A DNA stretch of 64,000 nucleotides, taken from Bryobacteraceae bacterium. GTDB lineage: Bacteria; Acidobacteriota; Terriglobia; Bryobacterales; Bryobacteraceae. The notes under the pieces were generated by a model. It had not been told where the DNA came from. It was given only the letters and a program-made list of their open reading frames with translations, and searched no databases. Shown here one piece after another: positions 57,801 to 64,000 of this stretch (positions within the stretch are counted from its first letter, which is position 1; each line of letters begins with the position of its first letter). The stretch is taken from NCBI GenBank assembly GCA_025055455.1, contig JANWXD010000005.1, positions 1-64,000 of the forward strand. The letters run 5' to 3'. Made by a program: the position numbers and the translations under genes.

Positions 57801-59754
57801 GATGCGACGCGCTGCGTTGTTGGTGGCGGTTACTGCCGCCGCCGCTCAAGAGACGACGCGACGTCCCGCCATTGACGTGGAACATTATGCCATCCAGGCG
57901 GAGATCCGTCCGGAGGCGCATTCGCTGGCCGCCACCGTCGAGGTTCGGTTCCGGCCACAGGAGGAGAACACGTACACGGCGGTCTTCGAGCTGCACAACG
58001 CCTTGAACGTCTCCAAGGTGGAGGACGAGCAAGGCCGTCCCATCCAAGCCACGCGCTCGCGCCCAGATTTCACGGTCCGTTTGACCTTTCCCGAGGTATT
58101 GCCCACCGGGCAAATCAAGACCGTCAGGTTTTATTACGACGGGGTCCTGCGCGGGCGGGAGGAGTCGCCGGTGTACGGGATCAAGTTCGCGGCCATTCAA
58201 CCGGACTATGCGTTCCTGCTCTATCCGGCGCGCTGGTTTCCGGTCAGCGGCTACACCACGGACCGGTATACGGCGGATTTGCGGATCACGGTTCCGGAGG
58301 GATACCGAGTCGTGTGTTCCGGCAGCGAGAAAAGCGATCGCGCCGCCTCCGGCAAGGTTGCGTACTCGTTTCGGGTCTCGCAGCCCTCTTTTCCGGGCAG
58401 CCTGGCGGTGTCGCGGAGCGACCCCGCTCAGATCGCGGCGGAAGGCATTTCGACGACCGTGTTTTTCCGCGGCCCGCACGCGGAGATGGCGGGGGCGTAT
58501 GCGCAGGAAACGGCGCGCGTGCTCACTTACCTGACGGGCGTGTTCGGCCTGGCCCCCCAGGCCAATCTCACTTTGTTCGAGACCGAGGAGGGCGCCCCGA
58601 ACGGCTACTCCGCCGGCGGCATCGTCTTTTTGTCTCCGCGCGGCATCGGCCGGGAGGTGAACGGCCGGCTGCTGGCCAATCAGATTGCCCGCCAGTGGTG
58701 GGGCCATCTGGTCTCCCCGGTGACGCGCAACCACCTCTGGATCACCAACGGCGCGGCGCGCTATGCCGAGCTGCTCTACCTGCACCACACCGCAGGCGAG
58801 GCGGCATTCGCGAGCGCGCTCAAGGACACCTACATCGAAGCGCTGACCGTGGACAACCCGCCCCTGAGCCAGTCGGGGCGCTGGGAGGACTACGCTCCGG
58901 AACTCTGGGCCAGCACGGCGGGAAAAGGCGCGGCAGTGTACCACATGCTACGCACCGTCATCGGCGAAGAGCCGTTTTTCAAGCTCCTCAAAGAGGTCCC
59001 CGACCGTTCCGCCTGGCGCTCGGTGAGCACCGACGAATTTCGCCGGGTCACGGAGGAGCTCACCGGCTCGAACCTGCAGTACTTCTTCATCCAGTGGATC
59101 GAGTCGAGCGGCGCCCCGGAGTTCCGTATGGAGTACACCATCTTCCGGACGCAGAAGGGGTTCCGGGTAGTGGGGAAGGTGGCTCAGGACCTGGACACCT
59201 TTCGGATGCCGGTGGAGCTCAAGATCGAGACCGAAGGCAATCCGGAGATGAAGACCATCGAGGTCGTGGGCACGTCTTCGGAGTTCGTCGTGGAAACGTT
59301 CGGCAAGCCGAAGAACGTGATCCTGGATCCCAACCACAAGGTACTGCGGCTGGACGACTCCATCCGTGTGGCGGTGGCGATCCGGCGCGGCGAGCAGTTT
59401 GCGGAAGTCGGCGAGTTCGCCGAAGCGCTCAAGGAGTACCAGAAAGCGCTGGAGGTGAACCGTTACAGTTCGCTGGCCCACTACCGCATCGGGGAGATCT
59501 TCTTCCTCCAGAACAACTACCAGTCGGCGGCGAATGAATTCCGGGCGGCGCTCGACGGGGACCTGGACCCGCCCTGGGTCGAGGTGTGGTCGCACATCAA
59601 TTTGGGCAAGATCTTCGATCTCACCGGGCAGCGCGAGCGCGCCATCAACGAATACCAGCAGGCCATCCGCACCAAAGACAATACGCAGGGGGCACAGGAG
59701 GAAGCCGCCAAGTATCTCAAGGAGCCCTACCAGCGTCCGGCGCCGAGCTACTGA
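57790..59754 (+). CDS. M1-peptidase-fold protein lacking catalytic residues, with C-terminal TPRs
   Basis: 654 residues. A possible short signal peptide (about 1-19) is followed by an M1 aminopeptidase-like N-terminal beta domain (from IDVEHYAIQAEI) and a thermolysin-like region. The HExxH site reads N297-Q-I-A-R301 in NQIARQWWG, and the downstream NEG glutamate reads TNG (N320); the GAMEN exopeptidase motif is absent too. All zinc ligands are therefore gone while the surrounding QWWG and LWI frame remains. Two or three TPR repeats end the protein (about 545-640). It overlaps lpxB by 11 bases and its 3' end overlaps the convergent ATPase gene. Confidence 0.82.
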   Translation: MSNKMRRAALLVAVTAAAAQETTRRPAIDVEHYAIQAEIRPEAHSLAATVEVRFRPQEENTYTAVFELHNALNVSKVEDEQGRPIQATRSRPDFTVRLTFPEVLPTGQIKTVRFYYDGVLRGREESPVYGIKFAAIQPDYAFLLYPARWFPVSGYTTDRYTADLRITVPEGYRVVCSGSEKSDRAASGKVAYSFRVSQPSFPGSLAVSRSDPAQIAAEGISTTVFFRGPHAEMAGAYAQETARVLTYLTGVFGLAPQANLTLFETEEGAPNGYSAGGIVFLSPRGIGREVNGRLLANQIARQWWGHLVSPVTRNHLWITNGAARYAELLYLHHTAGEAAFASALKDTYIEALTVDNPPLSQSGRWEDYAPELWASTAGKGAAVYHMLRTVIGEEPFFKLLKEVPDRSAWRSVSTDEFRRVTEELTGSNLQYFFIQWIESSGAPEFRMEYTIFRTQKGFRVVGKVAQDLDTFRMPVELKIETEGNPEMKTIEVVGTSSEFVVETFGKPKNVILDPNHKVLRLDDSIRVAVAIRRGEQFAEVGEFAEALKEYQKALEVNRYSSLAHYRIGEIFFLQNNYQSAANEFRAALDGDLDPPWVEVWSHINLGKIFDLTGQRERAINEYQQAIRTKDNTQGAQEEAAKYLKEPYQRPAPSY

Positions 59755-62488
59755 GGCTTTCGCCGTACGGGTCGGCGGCGGGGCGACCGCGTACATCTTG
59801 AGATTCCTCGGCGTGGAGGGCGAAGTTTTCCAGGCGCACGAAGCGCGCTCCGGGGAGGGCGCGGAACCGCTCCGGATGGCACGTCAAGATGAGGATTTGC
59901 AGTGACTCCTGCAACTCACTCAGGAGGTCGAACAGGCGCCCGAGACGTTCGCTGTCGGTGGCCGTCAGGACGTCATCGAGGACGACCAACTGCCTCTCCC
60001 TCTGGGCGAGGAAGCGAGCCAGAGCGAGCCGCACAGCCAGATAGAGCTGCTCCCGTTCTCCGCCCGAGAGTTCGCCGAGATCCACGTCGCGGCCGGCGGA
60101 TTCGGGCTGTACGGAGGCCACGGTGAAGTCTGGGCTCAGGCTCAGTGTTCCCATGGGGCGCCCCGCAATCCGGGCCAGAATGCGGGCGGCTTCAGCCGCG
60201 ACCGGCTCGGCGAGACCTTCCAGCATCTCCTCCTTGGCTGCGAGGACGGCCTCATGCAGCCGCCGGACAGCCTCGGCGTGAAGCTCGACCGATTCCACGG
60301 CGCGGCGGCGCCGCTCGACTTCTGTTTCGAGGTTGGAGTACTGCTCGTAGGGCCCACGCGCGAACAGAGCGCGTGAGTCCGCTTCCGCTTGAAGGCGGCG
60401 CTGTTCCGCTTGAGCCAATCGCTGTTCCCAAACTTGAACCTGGGCTTTGAGCGCGGCTGCTCGACCTGGCTGCGAGCGGGCCAGCTCGTCGCGAGCCTTT
60501 TCGAGCTGGTCGTGAATCCGCTTCCACTCCAGCTCTAAGCGCTGAAGGTCGCGCTCGCGCTCCTCGGGGGTCCGGCCGTCGTGCTGGCAGGCGATCAGCT
60601 CCTGGCGGGCGCGGGCTAATTCCTGGCGCGTCATCTGGAGTTTGCTTTCTTCGACCTCCAGTGCCGAACAGAGCGACTGCCATTCGTGGTGGGCATGTTC
60701 CCACTCGCGCCGGGCTGTCTCCGCCTCCTGTTGTTTGAGGGCCATCTCGCGGCCCGACTGTTCAGCCAAGCGCCGCAGCTCGTCCGAACTCGAAGGCCCC
60801 AATGCCGGCTCCTCGCGGACGATTTCGGCTGCCTCGTGCTGGAGGCGGGCGAGGCGCTGGTTCAGCTCCTCCGAAGTGGAACCGGCCAGCAGGGTCTGTC
60901 GTTCAGTCTGGAGGCGATCGATGCGGCTTTGGATTTCCGCATGCTGGGACTGGCGGGACGCGAGTTCTGCCAACTGGTCGGTACCGAAACGCTCGAACCA
61001 GGAACGTAATTGGGCCGCTGTGGCCTCGCGATCCCGCTGCAACTGTGGCGCGGAGGTTTCCGGGCCGAGGAGGCGGACCTGGCCGAAACCCGCGAGGTGT
61101 AGTTCCATACGGCCCTGCGCGGTAATGCGGAACGGCGCGCCGGCCACAAGCCGATGGCGCCCCGCCGGCGCGCCTTCGATGACTTCCACGTCAGCTTCGA
61201 GCTCCGGCACCAGTTCCGCCTTTAAGAGCAAAGCCTCTAGTCGGATGTCCAGTTCGCGCAAGCGGTCGTGGAGCTGGCGAATCGTAGCGAGCTCCCCCTC
61301 CGAAGGCGCCCGAAGCGCCTCCAGGCGCCGCCGCTCCTGGTCGAGCTGCTGCTCTAACTCCTCGACGCGGGCGACGCGCTCGGCCACAGCACGTTGCTCG
61401 CCCAAGAGTTGCTCCAAGCGACGGGCGAGCTGTTCTGTGCGGCGCAGGCGATCGATCTGAGCGGCCAGCGTGTCGCTCCGCGCCTTGGCGTCCGCGGCTT
61501 GCTGGGAAGCGAGTCGTTCGGCTTGCCGCTTTTGTTCCACGGAGGTCTCGACGTTCCGCTCGGCCTGTTGCAGTTCGGCGATACGGGCGGACAGGTCTCG
61601 GATTTGCTCGATTCGTTTCAACAGCTCGTGGCGATCTTTTTCTTTCAGGCGCGCCTGGGCTTCCAGATTTCCCACGATCGCGCGCAGCAGCTCCGCGTTT
61701 TTTTCTTGCTGTAGCGCCTCCTCGAGTTCGCTGCGGATCGCGGAGGCTTGGCGGTGCAGCTCCGCGGCTTCGCGACGGGCGATCTCGGCAGCGCCGGCCA
61801 GCTCCTCGAGGTGGGCTAGTCCCACGCGAGCCTCGTCCAAGCGATGTTCGAGCTCCCGAAGGGCAGCTTTTTCCTGTTCCCTCGACTTCTTGGGTTTCCC
61901 GGTCGGCGTCCAGAACTGCCCATATTGCTCGGCAACCCAGCATTCAAGGGCGGGGCCGAGGCGGCCGCCGAGCTGGGCACCCAAAATTGCCCGAACGTCC
62001 TCGAGAGCGCGGCCGCTGAGCGCCGGCAGCTCGAGTTCGCCCTGCGGGGCCCACAGGATCTGCGCCACGCCCATCGCTTCGACGCCGGCGGCGCCGGGCG
62101 CGGGCTCGAGCCCGAGCAACTCCGCGAGCTGCTGGTCGGCGGCCTTGCCTTCGGCCTGCAGCCGGTAGTGTCCGCGAGCCGCCAGCTTCTCGAGCCGGCA
62201 CTGGGGACGATCCAGGAACCGCTTCCAGACTCGCCAGGCGGCGCCACCGTGCTCGAAAGCCACCGTGACCTCCGGCGCTAAATTGGTGTCCCAAGGACGC
62301 AGCGTTTCCATCGCTCGTCCTTTGGCGCTATGAGCATTGGCCAAGGCGGCGATGAGGGCCTGAAGCAGCGTGGACTTGCCGGAGGCGTTCGGCCCATACA
62401 GTACGGTGAACGCCTTCGGGTCCAAGGGCAGGTCCACGCGATTCAGGAAGCAACGGAACTTTTCGACCGTCAGATGCGATACGGTCAT
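59717..62488 (-). CDS. SbcC/Rad50-like coiled-coil ATPase without zinc hook
   Basis: 923 residues. Walker A GPNASGKST at 32-40; two long coiled coils (about 200-420 and 500-760) flank a globular centre; signature LSGGEREQ near 826 and Walker B QLVVLDDVLTATD near 856. The Rad50/SbcC CxxC hook is absent; instead a small beta domain (GRHRLVAGAPFRITAQGRME, about 443-462) sits between the coils. It is coupled to the SbcD-like nuclease by an ATGA overlap, as in sbcDC and B. subtilis yhaO-yhaN. Likely DNA end processing. Its last 13 codons overlap the convergent M1-like gene. Confidence 0.85.
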   Translation of the reverse strand: MTVSHLTVEKFRCFLNRVDLPLDPKAFTVLYGPNASGKSTLLQALIAALANAHSAKGRAMETLRPWDTNLAPEVTVAFEHGGAAWRVWKRFLDRPQCRLEKLAARGHYRLQAEGKAADQQLAELLGLEPAPGAAGVEAMGVAQILWAPQGELELPALSGRALEDVRAILGAQLGGRLGPALECWVAEQYGQFWTPTGKPKKSREQEKAALRELEHRLDEARVGLAHLEELAGAAEIARREAAELHRQASAIRSELEEALQQEKNAELLRAIVGNLEAQARLKEKDRHELLKRIEQIRDLSARIAELQQAERNVETSVEQKRQAERLASQQAADAKARSDTLAAQIDRLRRTEQLARRLEQLLGEQRAVAERVARVEELEQQLDQERRRLEALRAPSEGELATIRQLHDRLRELDIRLEALLLKAELVPELEADVEVIEGAPAGRHRLVAGAPFRITAQGRMELHLAGFGQVRLLGPETSAPQLQRDREATAAQLRSWFERFGTDQLAELASRQSQHAEIQSRIDRLQTERQTLLAGSTSEELNQRLARLQHEAAEIVREEPALGPSSSDELRRLAEQSGREMALKQQEAETARREWEHAHHEWQSLCSALEVEESKLQMTRQELARARQELIACQHDGRTPEERERDLQRLELEWKRIHDQLEKARDELARSQPGRAAALKAQVQVWEQRLAQAEQRRLQAEADSRALFARGPYEQYSNLETEVERRRRAVESVELHAEAVRRLHEAVLAAKEEMLEGLAEPVAAEAARILARIAGRPMGTLSLSPDFTVASVQPESAGRDVDLGELSGGEREQLYLAVRLALARFLAQRERQLVVLDDVLTATDSERLGRLFDLLSELQESLQILILTCHPERFRALPGARFVRLENFALHAEESQDVRGRPAADPYGESLSSSAPDAGRAP

Positions 62489-63582
62489 AGACCCACCTCC
62501 CGCAGGCCTCGGTAAAGCAGGCGCAGGGCCTCAGCGGCGGCAGGGTCCGGGCTGTGGACGGCCTGTTCGAGCAGTCGTCGGGCGGCTTGGCGCAGATAGC
62601 CGGCGGGCAGATTTTCGATCCACGCGGCGTCCTCCGGTTCCGGCAGCAACTGCGTAGTGTCCAGCCGGCCGAAGAAGAAGCGTTCGGCAAGAATGCGCTC
62701 CACAGGTTCGAGCTCGTCAAGATGCGCGCGCCGCAGGACTCCGTCGAGCCGGCATTCGACGAGAGTGTGAGCAGGGTTGGGCAAGCGCTCCAGTTCGGCC
62801 CGAAGTTCTTTGAGGCCGGCATCTTGCCGAACAGTTCGTTCGAGCGTGAGCCATTGGAGGCTGGCTACGCGGCGTTTTTCGACTTGCGGGGAAGCCCTGG
62901 GCCCTGGAATTTCCACCACCAGGACGTTGCCAGAGTCAGGTTCCCCGAAACGCGTCGGTTCATGTGTGCCCGCATAGGCCATGCGTGCGGGACCGCCGGG
63001 AGGGAACAGGGCGGTGGAGTGCCAGTGGCCGAGGGCCAAGTAATCGAGTCCGCGCAGTTCGGGGGCATTGCGCGAGATGGGGTAACTCGGCTCGATCTCC
63101 GGATTGCCGAGGACGCTACCGTGGGCCAAGCCGATCCGGATCTGATCGGTGGGCTGATGGGGAATCCACTGCGTCGGATCCTCCGTGGCATGCGGATCGC
63201 GCACGGGGCAAGGAAACAGGATCCCGCCGGGCACCGGCACCGGCTGTGGCTGGATTAACAGATGCACGTTGGGGCACTCCTGCCAGACGGTGCGTTCCCA
63301 GACAGAGCCGGGCACGGCGGGGTCATGATTGCCCGGGATCAGGTACACGGGGCATGGGAAGCTGCTCAGGATCGAGGCGATTTCGGTCACGGTGGTTTCG
63401 CTCAGTCCGTTGTGTTCGAAGATGTCCCCAGCGATCAAGACGAAGTCTACGGCGGCGCTACGGGCCAGGTGGGCGATCCGGCGAGCCGTCGCCACGCGGC
63501 GGTTTCGCGCCTCCGCCGTCTTCTCGCCAAGCTGGGCGAGGCTCAGGCCGATTTGCCAGTCAGCCGTGTGAAGGAATTTCAT
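62485..63582 (-). CDS. SbcD/Mre11-like metallophosphoesterase
   Basis: 365 residues. Calcineurin-type nuclease motifs: HTADWQIG (motif I) at 5-12, GDIFEHNG near 52, GNHDPAVP near 84, GLAHG near 151 and ALGHWHST near 182. In Mre11/SbcD motif I is D-x-H; here it is D8-W9-Q10, so one metal ligand is replaced. Other ligands are intact. The C-terminal 130 residues are helical, as expected for contacting its ATPase partner. It is the first gene of a two-gene operon. Confidence 0.88.
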   Translation of the reverse strand: MKFLHTADWQIGLSLAQLGEKTAEARNRRVATARRIAHLARSAAVDFVLIAGDIFEHNGLSETTVTEIASILSSFPCPVYLIPGNHDPAVPGSVWERTVWQECPNVHLLIQPQPVPVPGGILFPCPVRDPHATEDPTQWIPHQPTDQIRIGLAHGSVLGNPEIEPSYPISRNAPELRGLDYLALGHWHSTALFPPGGPARMAYAGTHEPTRFGEPDSGNVLVVEIPGPRASPQVEKRRVASLQWLTLERTVRQDAGLKELRAELERLPNPAHTLVECRLDGVLRRAHLDELEPVERILAERFFFGRLDTTQLLPEPEDAAWIENLPAGYLRQAARRLLEQAVHSPDPAAAEALRLLYRGLREVGL

Positions 63583-63670
63583 GATTTCAGGGTATGGGAG
63601 TCAGTGGCTCAAAGGATGAGCCCGGACCGGGAAGCTGCGGAGTAGGGTTGGGAGGGCGTTTGGCGGGAAA

Positions 63671-63688
63671 GCGCGCCGGATGGCGCGC
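63671..63688 (-). terminator. Terminator after the second uvrA
   Basis: GCGCGCC (63671-63677) and GGCGCGC (63682-63688) form a 7-bp stem with a four-base loop. On the minus strand the stem is followed by TTTCCC. It lies about 80 bases after the uvrA-type stop at 63769 and before the SbcD-like gene. Confidence 0.5.
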
Positions 63689-63768
63689 CTGTGGCGGGTG
63701 GCTGATCGTTTGTGGGGAGGAACTTCACGGTTGTAGCCGGAAAAGGCGACGCGCCAAGCTGACGGATT

Positions 63769-64000
63769 CTACAGCAGCGGGGCCAGGTGGCGGCCGGTGT
63801 GGGAGGCGGGCGTGGCGGCGATCTGCTCGGGAGGACCCTCGGCCACGATGCGCCCGCCGGCATCACCGCCTTCCGGGCCCAGATCGATCACCCAGTCCGC
63901 AGCGCGGATCACCTCGAGGTTGTGCTCGATAATCAGCACGCTGCCGCCGCTGTGGATCAGGCGCTGGAAGCTATCGAGCAGCTTGGCGATGTCGTCGAAG
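63769..64000 (-). CDS. UvrA-family ATPase, C-terminal 76 residues only (second UvrA)
   Basis: Only the 3' end is in the window. [45 protein letters not shown] and the closing [10 protein letters not shown] are the standard end of UvrA. It resembles the corresponding part of the full uvrA at 49048-51810 but differs at many positions, so it is a paralogue (UvrA2-like), not a repeat. Stop TAG at 63769-63771; the rest lies beyond base 64000. Confidence 0.9.
   Translation of the reverse strand, partial: FDDIAKLLDSFQRLIHSGGSVLIIEHNLEVIRAADWVIDLGPEGGDAGGRIVAEGPPEQIAATPASHTGRHLAPLL

Noticed and set aside
63594-63932. 112-codon plus-strand frame near the window end
   Set aside because: Antisense to the second uvrA and its terminator; composition like other shadows.

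Overview
The window is a dense, GC-rich stretch of a Gram-negative bacterial chromosome. There are no rRNA or tRNA genes, no insertion sequences and no CRISPR array, and no gap between genes exceeds 300 bases. The gene mix fits an Acidobacteriota member, probably of the Solibacter/Bryobacter type: LpxB for lipid A, a DUF1080-type secreted protein, a PhoPQ-activated-pathogenicity-related protein, a secreted DinB-like protein, an ECF operon with polymer-like repeat proteins, two S1-domain proteins, and many short proteins that I recognise only as acidobacterial hypotheticals. The phylum is inferred from gene content, not proven.

Layout. 1-5176: double-strand break and excision repair (partial ligD, divergent ku, then uvrB). 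5239-8084: an orphan NtrC-type regulator, a strong hairpin, and a POTRA-only envelope protein on the other strand. 8147-12593 (minus): a secreted DUF1080 protein, then an ECF sigma / zinc anti-sigma / membrane / adhesin-repeat operon whose genes mostly overlap stop-to-start. 12771-18962 (plus, one gene minus): flippase-like protein, nrdR, rpoD behind a textbook promoter and structured leader, XerD-type recombinase, CCA-adding-type enzyme. 18973-25461 (minus): paired four-helix transporters, HyuB, a BNR-repeat protein, a 51-residue membrane protein, a membrane sulfatase-fold enzyme and a NoeA-like methyltransferase. 25548-28171 (minus): an NtrC/histidine-kinase pair. 28223-33455 (plus): two six-repeat S1 proteins flanking a DinB-like gene, then HU and a HIT hydrolase.

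33742-39972 (plus) is the most unusual block: a membrane-anchored GcvH-like protein, a 16-cysteine ferredoxin, a HybB/NrfD-like quinone-site membrane protein, a sensor kinase with two c-haem attachment motifs, a sigma-54 activator and an archaemetzincin. No hydrogenase or molybdoenzyme catalytic subunit is nearby, and a sigma-54-like promoter lies upstream. It looks like a self-regulated membrane redox module.

40114-45101 holds secreted hydrolases, rpmB and nikR. 45121-51810 (minus) runs uvrA, a conserved unknown, a CPBP protease, mtnA, greA and a CDP-alcohol phosphatidyltransferase. 51893-57800 carries small envelope proteins, PilZ, an MrfA-type repair helicase and lpxB. 57790-64000 has an M1-fold protein that has lost its catalytic residues, an SbcC/SbcD-like pair with departures from the canonical motifs, and the end of a second uvrA. 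Repair functions (LigD/Ku, UvrA twice, UvrB, MrfA-like, SbcCD-like) recur across the window. Several genes have a -10 hexamer only 5-7 bases before the start codon, suggesting leaderless transcripts.
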